The notes under the pieces are model-generated. The model did not search any database. It saw nothing but the letters and a program-made list of their open reading frames with translations, and was not told the DNA's origin. DNA of 64,000 nucleotides from Sarcomyxa edulis (Eukaryota; Basidiomycota; Agaricomycetes; Agaricales; Mycenaceae): assembly GCA_009761415.1 (NCBI GenBank), contig QUOL01000019.1, forward strand, positions 496,001 to 560,000, in the 5' to 3' direction. Positions 51,301 through 62,920 of the stretch are shown piece after piece (the first letter of the stretch is position 1; each line of letters begins with the position of its first letter). Position numbers and translations under genes: made by a program.

Positions 51301-52716
51301 ACCTGCAACGCCAAGCTGTTGGCATACCGCGGTCACCACGATACTCTCCACGAAAACTTTCCAGGCTGGGTTATCAAAGTTGATAATGTCAGGCTGTATC
51401 TCCCATGTATCCCTGACCTCAGTATCTACGACTGTCCGTTCTCCTTTCCCAAAAGGTGCTTGCGACGCGCATCCGATGAGGAGTTTGGCATCGCGTTCGC
51501 TCAGAGGAAGCCCCACCAGTCCGAGACCGTCAATGCGAAGACATGGATTTGGCACTTGGGGAAGTGTGGTGCCGTACGCGTAATTTCCTTTAAAATTGAA
51601 GTCGCCTTGTAGAGCCATTTCGAGGTCTCCCTAAGAATATTGAATGAGGATGGACGAGATCGAGATCGACGGTTTACTCACTCGAAGATCTTCGCCTTCA
51701 GATATTTCAGACGAGGCGTCCTCGTCTTCGTGCATCTCTTCATCTTCAGCATCTTCGTCTGCCTCATCCTCGTCCTCGTCTACGTCCATGGATTCGGCAT
51801 ACTCGTTTATGAAAAATGACGGGGGATATACGACAGGAGGATAATTCGCGAAAGAATCACCGGTACTTGGCTCGGATGTACTAGTAGTAGCCCCAGCGTT
51901 GATGTTGATGGATTCTGTAGAATTTGAGCTCGAAGAAGCTGTAGGGATTTCGGTAGATACGACGGGCAGATGCTCCTGTACGTCATACACACCCTCCGCA
52001 GGAAGATCGGCAGAGCCTGATGCGAATGGGGAGGCAGGCTTAGGAGCTGAACTCTCCGCAATGTGGTCATTTCCTCCTGTCATGTGTACATCTTCAGGCG
52101 CTGGAGACTTAGTCTCTTCAGTCACAAGTGGAGCCATTTCTGTGAATGAAGGGTTTGGTTCTTCTGTCGACAGAATACTTTGACCAGCAGCCAATTCTAA
52201 TGGTGAATCTAGAGCAGCCAGAACAGATTCTTCTGGGGTTCCATCTGTTCCAGAAAATATAATCCACACTTAGCTTGGCACATCCGGAACTAGTACAGCG
52301 TTTTACAAATTGAATTACACACCTTTGTCTCCTGCTACATCCTGAACTTGCAGAGTCTCTACTACAGGTACAGAGGCCTCAAGAGGTTCAGACGGTCCTC
52401 CCATAGGTGGATCGTCGTCGAGTGTAAGTTCATCAGCCTTAGTCGTCCTAGAAGTATTCTGAGTCGATAATCGGGTGTTCTCGTCCGCTGTAGCTGTGGG
52501 AGTCCTGGGTTGCAGCAAATATTCTTCCAGTTTGTTCTCTGCATCTGCATCTGGGGCGTTGTCAGCTTCGGATTCAGCGCGTCCAACGCCGCAAGGAGGG
52601 CTCGACGGGCTCGCAACTGGGAGCAGCTGCATGGCTATGTCTGCTTCACTTGAGGATACGGTAAGACTTCGCGAATGAGATATGCCTGCATCCTCGACAC
52701 CTGTGGGTGGGTCCAT
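48380..52716 (-). CDS. Large 2OG-Fe(II) oxygenase (prolyl-hydroxylase-like)
   Basis: Basidiomycete iron/2-oxoglutarate dioxygenase with long flanking regions. Start 52716 (MDPPTGVEDAGIS). The first 300 residues are disordered and acidic, ending with an Asp/Glu run (MDVDEDEDEADEDAEDEEMH). The domain begins ALQGDFNFKGNYAYGT. FLPHQ splices over an intron at about 51166-51110 to DTEKTPGMFAT, giving the HxD iron motif (HQD). The distal His is in DVMHEVKPITSGYRLALSYN and the 2OG-binding Arg is in SGYRL. After a second acidic run (alternating Asp/Glu, about 50540-50495) comes a helical C-terminal region of about 600 residues without a recognised domain, ending VIDLTLSD at 48380. About 1,300 residues in all. 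All iron and co-substrate residues are present, so it should be active. The substrate is unknown. Confidence 0.85.
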
Positions 52717-53385
52717 CAGAAAGAATATCGGCCAGTCGACGCGTTCTTTGCGACGCGACTCGAGACAGTACGGTCAAAGGTTTTGGAAGAAAACGCGTGA
52801 CTCGTGTGACATTTCTAGTCACTTTGAACACCGTTTTCCCAAAAATTCATTCCATAATGACGAGACGTACATGGTAGAATTTTCAAAGCTCGAAGAACAG
52901 AATGGATGCTTCATTGAAGGTTCAAAACTTTATGAGGAGACTGAATTTTGTATGTTGGAGGTTCATGATCTTCGTCAAGCCAGTAGCACCGCCACCACGA
53001 CTTCACGCTTCAGCTTTCGATCTTGTGCGATCATCCAAAATTCCCTGATACTTCCAGAATTCAGAGGCGTCTCTCAAGCCTCCTTCAAGTTGGTGTTGAG
53101 AAGCGGACATCCAAGCGAAACCCTCGGATCTTCAGGCTTCGCGTTTTGACTGGTGAGTGCTTGGATATCCAAATTCATTCTAGCTCGAGGGTTGGATGGA
53201 TGATCATCGATCTGAAAAAGCTAACATGTTTCGGTGCTATGCGTTCTCTTATGAGACTATCACACGTCTGATGACAGTGTGGAAGTTCCTTAGCCATCTC
53301 GTGTCTTTGTCGAATACAGCCCATACCTCATGCTAAGTCCTTTTGTTCACAGCACCTACATTTGACCTTCAAACAATACACAATC
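52717..53385. other. Divergent promoter region of oxygenase and CSN3 genes
   Basis: Upstream regions of two divergent genes. The plus-strand frame at 52682-53149 overlaps the first oxygenase exon and has no domain, so I do not call it. Nothing else seen. Confidence 0.5.
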
Positions 53386-55157
53386 ATGGCGCCCAACGAT
53401 ACCACGCAGTCTCTCGATAGCATCTTAACTCAAATCACCGTTTCAAATAACCCCCAGGCGCTGAACCACACTCTACGGCACAGCTTACCGAAGGAAGCTA
53501 GGGATACGATTTTGGCTAGTTCACTGGCGAGCGGCCAAGATCCTCTGTCGGTGCTTGATATGAAGACGAATACGCTAGGTGTATTGTATATAATGTGAGT
53601 CATTTCGCGTGATCGTGAAGTCTTGAAGGAAGAGCTGAGGTCGATCGCGTCGACAGGTCTGCTCGAGTCAACAGCTCGACGTCGCCTCCTCCATCCTGGA
53701 CACAGATCAATGATTTCTGTAGAAACTTTATTCCAAACCAGGCGCGTCTTGCCCCAGAACGCAGTGCGTCCTCTTCTATGATTCCCCCTTCTGCACGGTT
53801 GTTCATGACTTTCCAGTGACAATGCTGGCTAGAGGCATCTTGCGTCAAGCTGATCATGCCAATAACGTTAGTTCAACCTCTCTATTCACCCTATGTGACA
53901 CTTACACTCATACGCCTATAGAAAACGTACGCCATTGAACCCTTGCACAACCTCGTGACAAGATACGCCCCCGATCCCACTTATCTTACCACCATCCACC
54001 CAATGTTCTTACTGGTAAACCCCAAACTTCGCTCTGCAATTTTCATGACTTACTTACCCAAACACTGCAGGCCTGCGTATCGACGCGCCACTTCGCTTCT
54101 GCCCTAGACGTCCTCGTCCATCCCATCACAACCATAGACATCACAATCTCGGATCTCATATACAACGACCACCTCAAGTATCATTATATGGGTGGTATTG
54201 CTCTCACGGCCCTCAAACGATATTCAGAAGCAGAAGAATACTTTGAGATATGTGTTAGTAGCCCAGGAACCGCAGCTACGGCACTCCAGATGGAGGCTTT
54301 GAAGAAATTGGTTCTGGTTCAATTGATTTCCAAGGGGAAGGTGAGTTGGTTCTTGAGATCATAACGGTTGGGCTGTATCTGACTCTGGACGGCAGACCAC
54401 TCCCCTTCCTAAATACACTCATGCATACCTGTCTCGCCTTCTGAAGAACACGCCTTACCATAGCTTCAGTAATGCCTACTCGAAAGACATAGACAGGCTT
54501 CGCTCGATTGTTGACAAGGACCGTCAGTTGTTCACTACCGTAAGACACCCTCCAAGCGCTTTCATAATTGAAAATCACTCATCATCTCTTCAGGACAGAA
54601 ACATCGGCTTGATCAGCCAAGCACTCGATCGTGCACCTCGTTGGGCCATTAAAAAGCTCACAGCTACGTACCTCACACTCGGGTTGTCTGACATCGGTCG
54701 GGCGGTCAAGATCGAGAGCGAAGATGAAGTTCGATCAATGATCTCTTCTATGGTTCGTTTCCTTTTCATTGGATATCGACCTGAACACGACTCTGAACAC
54801 GACATCTAATTAGATCGAAGCCAACGAAATCTGCGCCCGAATTTCGACAGATGGGACTGTGACATTCTCGGATCCTCCTCAATACGTTTCAAAGGCGGAC
54901 GTGGACCGCGTTCTGCTGGAGGCGCAGGAGCAGAGTACCTTGTTGGCCAAGCTCGAGAAGGAGATGGGGAAGAGCAAGGATTATCTGAGCAAGGTGCGTT
55001 TCTTTTCATCTTGGAATTTGTATGTTTATGGATTTGTTTCTTCGTCTAGGCTGTAAAGACTAGAGATGACACATCGTGGAGTGCCCATCCACCTGACGAG
55101 GAGATGTACGGAACAAGTGGTGGAGGCGCATGGACGGAGGATGCTATGTTTCCCTGA
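53386..55157 (+). CDS. csn3: COP9 signalosome subunit 3
   Basis: Subunit of the COP9 signalosome, which removes NEDD8 from cullins and so controls SCF ubiquitin ligases. Start 53386 (MAPNDTTQSLDSILTQIT); an in-frame ATG at 53362 would add 8 residues. Spliced segments include SLPKEARDTILASSLASGQ, KTYAIEPLHNLVTRYAPDP, HPMFLLACVSTRHFASAL and YHYMGGIALTALKRYSEAEE. Then comes the PCI part: QALDRAPRWAIKKLTATYLT, LGLSDIGRAVKIESEDEV, IEANEICARISTDGTVTF (the winged-helix end) and a coiled tail EMGKSKDYLSK. It ends WTEDAMFP at TGA 55155-55157. About 420 residues with about nine introns, normal for the family. No lesion. Confidence 0.85.
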
Positions 55158-55518
55158 TGCAAATCATGTGTTTTTTGTCTTACTACCTACTGATTCTTGT
55201 TTTTCCGCTTCCATGCATGCTGTTTTTGAACTTTGCGTGTTCTTCGTGTAAGTTATCCGACGAGGCAGCTAAGTATCACTTGCGTTGTGAGTCAGCATGC
55301 ATCTCGGTGTATGAAGATACATTACAAGAAAAGAGAACCCGAAGCCGAGTCTAAGAAACAAAACGATATATGCAATAAGTAACTCTAAATTCGTTCTGAT
55401 TAAGTGCAAGAATTTACCACCCCCGCCATCCCCCACCTCCGCAGAGAACATTCAGGTCCGTGTATGTCTCTCGGATAGATGCTGCTGCCAACGCCAACGA
55501 GTAATCCCATATCATCTA
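55158..55518. other. Convergent intergenic region
   Basis: T-rich 3' flank of the CSN3 gene and 3' flank of the DUF1275 gene. No gene or repeat recognised. Confidence 0.5.
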
Positions 55519-56598
55519 TCAAGTAGCTTTCCCTGGGACGAACAGCCAAGCCAAAGCAATCAAAACCCTGAACCCAGTCCCGACACCCAACGCCCCTGCA
55601 GAGCCAATCTTCCCCACCAACGCTCTGGCAGTGAAACCTCCCACGAAGAGAGAACAAGCGGCGATGAGCTTATGGTCTCTGCTTTTCACAAGATGACGGA
55701 ATTGGAACAGCCGTGGGTCCGCCACGACTTCCACCCAGATTGTTGTGAGTACGACTGGGAGTAAGAGGAATCACGGAATCAGTGCCAGAGCTGAGAAATA
55801 AGGAGAACAAGGAGACGAGAAAGAGAAGAGAACATACTTGTAGTGCCGAACTGGGTGTTCAATCTCTTTCCTTGAATTCCCTGTAACCCTAGGCTCGCGC
55901 TCATGAAGGCAAGACAGACGAAGGATAACGCGTCCGTCCATGATGGATCCCCTCGTTCAGCAGCGATGCTGCTTTGACCACTTTTCCAGATGGTCAAGGC
56001 AGCAGTCATGGTGAAGAGTGCCTGGAGGAATGTCCCGCCAATAAGCCATGTTCGTCTCAACGGACCTATTTTGTCTCCGATGCGACCCAGGAAAGCGCCT
56101 GCCATGAAGGAAAGGAGAGAACAGAGGGCTTGTTGATCGGCCTTGTGAAACGTCTCATCGCGTTGTCCAATGGGGCCTTCGAATAGACGAGCTAATGCCA
56201 ACGACAACTACGTGAGGTGTCAATAGAGGGGTCCTGATGACTCGACTTCGTGTGTCCCTCACCTGGACGAAATTTCCTGTCTGGAACCCACACCATACGA
56301 ACACTGCGGTGAACGATATCGAGTCTCTGTGTTCGCGCGTCGCACGTTAGTCCGTCAAGTTCCTGAGTTCGAATTGAACGATAACATACATGAAACCGGT
56401 CATGAATGAGAAAGCTGCTAATGGCATCGTCGCCATTGCTGGATCGACTTCGGCATTGAGATACGCCCATAACGAAGAGCCCTTGGTCGTAGATAGTTCC
56501 TCTGGATCACTCGAGTCGCTGGAATGCCAGTGATGTGGTGGCGGAGCGGAAGTGGGTTCAAGCGCCATTTTGTCGATCTTTCCGTTAGTACCCGCCAT
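55519..56598 (-). CDS. DUF1275 (YoaK-like) membrane protein
   Basis: Small multi-span membrane protein of the DUF1275/YoaK family, function unknown. Start 56598 (MAGTNGKIDKMALEP). An N-terminal cytosolic stretch of about 45 residues is followed by TMPLAAFSFMTGFM and, after an intron, DSISFTAVFVWCGFQTGNFV, the family signature. Then LSLALARLF, SLLSFMAGAFLGRIGDKIGP, CLAFMSASLGLQGIQGKRLN, FGTTVVLTTIWVE and a C-terminal pair of spans ending LAWLFVPGKAT at TGA 55519-55521. About 285 residues and six or seven spans. Introns at about 56395-56335, 56262-56210 and 55830-55745. Confidence 0.85.
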
Positions 56599-57915
56599 GT
56601 CTATGTCTTTTCGAGGGTCAACACCTAGCTGTGGGGGATCCAGGGATACTCTGAGTGGAAAAAACGAGGGTGGGCTTTTTATAGAGATGGGAAAGCTCCT
56701 ATCATACAAGTTTTCCAGCGGATGTCCGTCCGGAATCTAGTCTCGTTCGCGACGTTTGTAGAGGCCGAAACGCGGTCCGGCGTCGGAGTTAAAGGTTGAA
56801 AGTGAATATTGGGGGGGATGCCGGGTCGGAGCTGCACTTATTCGGCTCCGACAAAAGGTCCGCCCGGAGGTGTTTGATTCCTGTCGTGAAGTGCCTCAGA
56901 CATTCCGACATAATTGCTGTCTTCGGTGATCCCAAGCACTCTTGGCATAGCTGGGCCTCTTCTTCCTCGTTCTTCTGTTCTTCAACCCCGCTCAAACGAC
57001 GCTCGGGTTCCGTCTTGGCGACGATCTGAAGCATGACCTGTCACCCAAGGCGTTCGACTTGGTGCTTTGTACACTGTCTTTCGGCTGCTCGTTTCTTGTG
57101 CAGTCTTGTGGAAGATCTTGACTGGCTGGGCTTCTCTTGGATATCTCCTCTGGGCTCGTAACGAGAAAAATGTTCCTAGGGGAGAGTTATCGCAATCAAC
57201 ACTTGCCGTACTGGTTGTTCCATCCTCTTATCAAAGGGATAGGCTAATCAGTGTCTTCTCTGTTCACGTGAAGCGAACGTAGACTAAGCGGCCAATACGA
57301 GTCATTTTCTCTCGTACGTGAGCCTAAGCTCGGAGGCAAAAACTATCGGCTACCGTGTCCAACACTACATGGCCCCACCCCCAAAGTCCGGCCTGGAATA
57401 ACTTGGGTGTTCCCCACACCGAAGACCCGTATCTTTTCTCTTTCTCGTCCTCCAACACTACCACCATCTAGCATTTCTTGAGTTTGTGTGGAAAGGACCT
57501 TCAATGACTCGCGACGTCATTGAGTCACAACCTAAAAACTGAATCTCAGTCTCGACCTTCATCTCACACTCACAGCGATAAGTAACATCGCAAGATCGCG
57601 TATTTTCATAGATATAGTATACTATCATGAATAGGTGTGAACTATCACTTCCACTCAAAGTTACCAGCTGGTCTTATCTTATCTCACTTTCGAAATCTTA
57701 GAGGTCCCATCATTTTGGTTAGTCGTTTCAACTTGTCAATCATTAGCTGACTTCCTGACTGCTCCGATTTTCCTGAAGACAATCGACGAAGCCGAGGTAC
57801 TTGCTCTCTATGCTATGCTATCAATATACCTGGATTCTAACTGATTGGCTCTACCTCAGTATCTTTTAGATCAGATGGTACGGTCATCCTTACACTTGAT
57901 ACCAGATACTACGGA
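56599..57915. other. Intergenic
   Basis: About 1.3 kb. The left part is the promoter of the DUF1275 gene. Frames at 56796-57029 on both strands overlap in opposite directions, and no splice-consistent gene emerges. The right part leads to the 51-codon frame at 57916. Confidence 0.4.
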
Positions 57916-58071
57916 ATGACTGAGGAGCCTTTCTCTTCTATATACACAATTTATCAGCCGCCTTCGTCTCCCGACGACGACGCTCTTGTAAAGAAGCTTC
58001 GACAGCGTCTACGAGACTTATTAGCAAACCTTCGAGAGGGAGCTGAGGGGTCTGGCGCCAAGGCGACTTGA
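57916..58071 (+). CDS. Small open frame, 51 codons
   Basis: ATG 57916 to TGA 58069-58071. The product MTEEPFSSIY... has a Pro/Asp-rich start, then a strongly basic amphipathic helix (ALVKKLRQRLRDLLANL) and an acidic, Gly-rich end. The codons are balanced and the helix is regular, unlike a random frame. The single exon could also be the last exon of a longer gene whose upstream part I cannot see. No family recognised. Confidence 0.35.
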   Translation: MTEEPFSSIYTIYQPPSSPDDDALVKKLRQRLRDLLANLREGAEGSGAKAT

Positions 58072-58644
58072 ACTATAAGGTCAGCCCTTTATGAGGTACT
58101 TCACTCAGCTCACTCTCTTTCGATTCTATTATCGATGATGAGAGTAATCTTTTGTCCCCCAGGAAGGCTGTATCTGGCCTGCACATAATTATTAGGAGCT
58201 GCTGATCTAGATCTGCTTCTCAAGCGCATATAATATCGAAGATAGAGATTTAGAATACTCGGACAAGAAAGAGACTTCGGCAGCAGCCTCGGCATATCTA
58301 TTGATGTGTATTGATAACCCAAGCTCCCGGAATGACGGTACGGTTGTCTAACTCACGCTCACGCTCTCCGAGATTGTTGCTTTGTTCAGAAATTCAAACG
58401 ACACCCCTGCCCTAAATCCTGTCTTCAGGGAACCGCAATTTCGCTGCTAATTTCTCCGTCCTTTCCCCTGCTTACTTCGGCTTTCCTGCGAGTTTTATCA
58501 CCTCTCTCAGGCTCTTCACAGATGCAAACGCGTCTGACGGTCTGCAGAGCACCACTCAAAGTCCACTAACACCCTGCATTACTCATCCAATCCAATCGTA
58601 TCGTCTTGTGACTTGTCTCCGCACCCTAAAAACCCAAAACCAAC
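58072..58644. other. Intergenic
   Basis: No gene recognised. C/T-rich from about 58330 to 58640, like a fungal promoter. Confidence 0.4.
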
Positions 58645-58833
58645 ATGGCTCACCCCCTGGCGAGAATAGTCTTGTCGCATGTCCGTCGTCTACACAAGAG
58701 CTTAGACCTTAGAGTTCAGCGCTTAACTCTACCAGACGGTCTTCAATCAACTACCCGAAACCTATACGTCCCGTCTATCTCCCAACGTCAGCCTTCTCTC
58801 AGGTTCCTGTGTCGGCGTCGGCGGAACATGTAG
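58645..58833 (+). CDS. Small basic open frame, 62 codons
   Basis: Open from ATG 58645 behind a C/T-rich, promoter-like tract and an A-rich leader (CCCAAAACCAACATGG, a good fungal start context). The product is very basic (many Arg and Leu) and begins MAHPLARIVLSHVRRLHK, which resembles a mitochondrial presequence. It ends RFLCRRRRNM without obvious continuation. It may be a first exon whose following exons I could not join, or a chance frame. Confidence 0.25.
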   Translation: MAHPLARIVLSHVRRLHKSLDLRVQRLTLPDGLQSTTRNLYVPSISQRQPSLRFLCRRRRNM

Positions 58834-59485
58834 GGAATAAACCGCCCCGTATCGTCTAAAATGGCGATTCCCGGCTTTTGCGGAACGATATATGTATAGG
58901 CCTGGCCTGGTAGCTTCTTCAATGCATGTTACTTGTCTGGTCTCCGACGGACGACGGATGTTCTTAGAGCTGTTAAGACATTCGGACCAATCTGATACGA
59001 AGATGGCGACATCGTTGCGTCGTTCTCCGTGTGCCATTTCCTGGTACTTGATACAATTCCCAAATGCCACTTGTTCTCGTGCTTGTCTATCTCGAGTGCC
59101 ATTTAGTCTTCGCGTTTTCACCTGGGTCCTCGACCCCAGGTAGGGTAGTTGGGTGCTTGTACAGCCCGCTGAGGAACACGTATAGTTACGTTCCCATCTT
59201 GCTTCGATGCCACTGGATTCGAAGCATGATGAAGCCTTGATGGTATTGATGGATAGCGGTCTATACTTACGACGGGACTCCATCGTGACCTCGCTCGGAC
59301 GAATTGCGCATGTCGGATCACGACTCAATATCATACAATCAATATACATACAGTCACTGTACACGTCTTCACTTATCAATCACAATCACAATCGTCAATG
59401 GTACCATTCACGATTATCGATTTCTATTGTCCATCGGGGAGGAGAAGAGGGTATTTTACAGATCATATACAGTATGGGGAGAAAT
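58834..59485. other. Intergenic
   Basis: Large overlapping frames on opposite strands (58762-59379 minus, 59207-59617 plus) are mutually exclusive and lack any domain. No gene is called. Confidence 0.4.
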
Positions 59486-60536
59486 CTAGAATTTGACTTT
59501 GGCGAGGGTGTCGTAGAAGTACTTTCCCTGGATGGTAGCGATCTCCTGCTCGAGAGCGGAAGGTTGACGCGAACCGTCACCTCCAGCGAAAGTTCCAGCT
59601 CCCCAAGGGGATCCTAGAATGGTGATCGAATCAATAAGACATTTTCGATACATGATGATTGAAAAAATGACGTACCACCGTGAACCTCCGACAAGTTAGT
59701 CAACTGTCCGAACGACCTGGAGTAACCAAGAGGAACGTAGATGATTCCGTGGTGAGTGAAGGTGGAGAGAGTGGCGATGACGGTGGATTCTTGGCCTCCT
59801 CCAGGGGAAGCAGTCGACACGAAAACACTAGCGTATTTTCCGGCGAAGCCTCCGGTTTGCCATTGAGGACCGGTGGAGTCCCAGAAGCTCTGTGAAGAAG
59901 TACGAAGAATGACAGTGAGGAGAGGTTAAGGAGAGAGAGTCACGGGAGCAGTCACTGACCTTCCATTGGACAGGGAAGTTACCGAAACGGGTGGGCACAC
60001 CGAACAAGAAGCCGTCGAAGGTGGCTAGTTGTTCGGGGGTGATGATGGGGTATGCGGGCTTGGGGGGGGCGTACAGCTTGGTGAGAAGCTCTGGGGAGAG
60101 TGTCTCGGGAATCCTACGATGCAGTCGATAGTTAGAAGACATAGCAATGAAGGCGACAGCTTTGGCTTACTGGAAGATGGTCGCAGACCCTCCACCGCTC
60201 TCGATACCGGCCTTGATAGACTCAGCCACTATGAAAAAAAAATCAGACGAAAAGACTGATGGACTCGACGACGAACGTACGTTTGCCAACGTGGCCGTAG
60301 AGAGTGTAGATGACGATAGCAATTTTAGGGGCCATTGTATTCGCTGGAGAGGTGATTACAGGTGGTAGAGTTGGTGGTGCTTCGGTAGAAGTGGGTGCAG
60401 GAGCAGGAGCAGGAGTAGATGAGGGGGCAGAAGCTGAAGATGTAGATGGTTTCTGCTCTGCTTTTGTACTATTCTGAGGTGCCGGTTTTGGATTATCAGT
60501 GAAGTTGTTCTTCTGACGTTTTCCTGGGAAACACAT
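59486..60536 (-). CDS. NAD(P)H:quinone oxidoreductase, WrbA/Pst2 type
   Basis: FMN-dependent two-electron quinone reductase, acting in oxidative-stress defence. Start 60536 ([15 protein letters not shown]). About 68 residues of Ser/Thr/Pro/Ala-rich linker precede the flavodoxin core, which begins [18 protein letters not shown]. Then [56 protein letters not shown] (typical P-T-R-F/Y-G loop), [44 protein letters not shown] and [19 protein letters not shown]. It ends LAKVKF at TAG 59486-59488. Introns at about 60282-60228, 60170-60116, 59960-59892 and 59672-59617. The N-terminal extension with Cys at position 2 suggests lipid anchoring (inference); M69 is an alternative start. Confidence 0.9.
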
Positions 60537-62920
60537 GGTAAAAAAGGCGCAAGAATTAAGAAGGTCGTGGCTTTGATTATCGTGTCCGGTTGAATCAGGA
60601 GATCGAGTTAGATGCTAGGGTTCCTACTTTATACCCCCAAACAGAGAATGAATGGGCCAGGCCTGGGTAAACGTGGGTTAGCGTGAGACGAAGAGGATGT
60701 TTTGAGACAAACTCAATCACCGATTTCCAAAATCCACAAGGGTGATTCAGCATGCCGCCCATCTTTCTTCGTCATTCCCAGTCAGCTGTAGACGCTCTCC
60801 TCACCAATCCCTGTAATAACGCTGACGAAAATTCAGGTTCGTATAGCAACACGATGATTGAATTCAGCGGATTTCAGGCTAAACGCAATTCTGACGAATT
60901 CAGATGGACATAAAATCGAAGGCAATCGAAGGAGGACTCGGGAAGGAGTTGCCAAACAAGGCAACATTTGCCCATCTCACGGTCCCGTAAATGGAAATCA
61001 AGGTGATCGTTAGCCGGGATATTTCCTTTTCGAGTCATATCTTCTCTCGTTTTCACACAGGATCTTATCTAGAACCGCTGACATTCCGCAAACTACTAAC
61101 ACGAGACCCATATCCGATTCGGGAGGACTCTGGAGGACAGGAGATATACTTGGCGACGGAGTGCACGTCCAAGAAATTGTGCTCGCAATTGTGCTCGAAA
61201 GTGCAACGAAGTGTGGAGTCTGTGGACGCTGGATGGTCATATCAAGGCATGCACGGTAAGCTCCAAGGTTCAGCGATGGTGGCTCTATTCTTATCTGAGG
61301 GTTGTTTCACAGTTGGCAGTATTCTGATGGTTCTGTGAAGTTACCCAATACACGCTCCAACACGCAGCCTCCACATCCGAGTCAGCGCCGTTCTTCCAGG
61401 AAGAGCCGGGTCTCGGACAATTCTCTCTCGATTCAGAGTCTCTGTGCCCATGCTTTTCTTTTTCTTTGCGTACACGATACACATTGTCTTTATCGGGTAA
61501 GGCATCACACAAAGCGCTTCTTTCCGGTCCCTTTTGTGGAAGCTATTTCTGAAGTTTTCGAAGGCTACGATGTTCTGGTGTGTGTGTGCATGGGAATCTG
61601 CAGACGTTTTAGAGTGACGAGAGGCCGGCGGTGCGGTTATCATGATCAGATATTCGTAGCTTTGGAAGAAGGCTTGCAATCATGTCACGAGCCCCGGTTC
61701 AGTGGTCGTGTTCGTCGCGTGGAGGTCGCGTCTGAAAGTTGTTCATGATGGACTAGAGGAACTCGTTCGTCAGCACTTAGTACGCTAGCTTCGTTCATGC
61801 GTACTACTCACTGACTGGGTGGTTCTGCGGGTCAGATTCAGGTCATTGCGCTAGGCAACACGCTAGGACTCGTCCTCCGGAGCTATACTATGCACTCTCT
61901 ATACGAGGCTAGCAAATATCTCCTTCCGGAGGGAAAAAAGGTAAAATTGCAACGGAGAAATCAAGTCATCGCGATGATGTCCACAGCGGAACCTCGTAAG
62001 TCCCGTTCTTGTTCTTGAACTCCGGACGATGGTATAAGTAAACCTCGATGACGAGTTGTTTAGTCTGAATGCTTAATTATATTCGCAAGCAGGTCTTCTC
62101 TTCTTCATCACCGACATCAAGGTCCCTGTCGTCGATTCGGACGGGTTTGTCCGTCGTCTCTCTCGGTGCCGGTGAGCTCTCGGGTTGTCCGTTGCGGTCT
62201 GTCTTCATGCTGGACCCGGGCTGATAGACACGTCAGTATGGTCCTTGATTCGGTGCTATGTCGACAGAAACACCTCGTTTGGAGCTTCATGGCGACGTTC
62301 CTTGTCCGATTACGAACTCGGTGTCTCCGAACTCGCAGGGCTATTTGTACTCAGAGACACCTCGTTCGGACCTTCACGGCGACGTGCCTTCGATTACGAA
62401 CTCGGTGTCTCCGAACTTGCAGGACCATTTGTACTCTGGCTTGTACGGAGTGTCGGACTCGATTTGCAGGCTCGGAGAGCACTGGCACGATGACGAAGAT
62501 GCGTGTCGCAACCAACCATTGTAGAGCCATATTCTCCGGGTCACGCAACTCAGCTCACAGAGGTTAATGATGACCGGGAGGATGGTCATAGTGTCATCAA
62601 CGCCAATTGGGAGGTGGCTCGACATCTCTGTGCAACATTTACATGTCAAATCCGAGAGGAAGGGAGCTCCGAGTCGGAGGAACAGTCAAGTTGGGGTTCA
62701 GCAAATATTCGCATCGGGCTACATGCAAGTTGCCAGCTGGAGTTCACTATCTGTGATCCAACAAACTTACCTCTGACTGATATTTAGCGACAAGCTGCAG
62801 TATATAATCCATCAACACAGATACGAGGTTAGTAATCGCAATAGCTAGATCAACTGCCATACTATATGATTTGACTTGAACTCAGACTCGGACGCGATAG
62901 CGATAGAGATTCACAACATC
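60537..62920. other. Long gene-poor region
   Basis: About 2.4 kb. Several frames of 100-150 codons (61302-61748 plus, 61341-61679 minus, 62166-62567 plus) conflict with one another and have no domains. The stretch 62270-62440 is a tandem repeat, listed separately, which by itself explains the long open frames there. The left part is the promoter of the quinone reductase. Confidence 0.4.
62270..62440. repeat. Two-copy tandem repeat, unit about 85 bp
   Basis: Copy 1 (62270-62356, 87 bp) and copy 2 (62357-62440, 84 bp) both begin ACACCTCGTT. They share GATTACGAACTCGGTG and TCTCCGAACT(C/T)GCAGG and end TTTGTACTC. They differ at scattered bases and by a 3-bp gap, so the reading frame is preserved between copies in all frames. 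It is probably non-coding, or part of an unrecognised repeat protein. Confidence 0.85.

Noticed and set aside
58762..59379. Minus-strand frame of 205 codons
   Set aside because: No domain, unusual composition, and it overlaps plus-strand frames; no splice-supported extension or start context.
61302..61748. Plus-strand frame of 148 codons with an overlapping minus-strand frame of 112 codons
   Set aside because: Mutually exclusive frames with His/Arg/Cys-rich composition and no recognisable motif.
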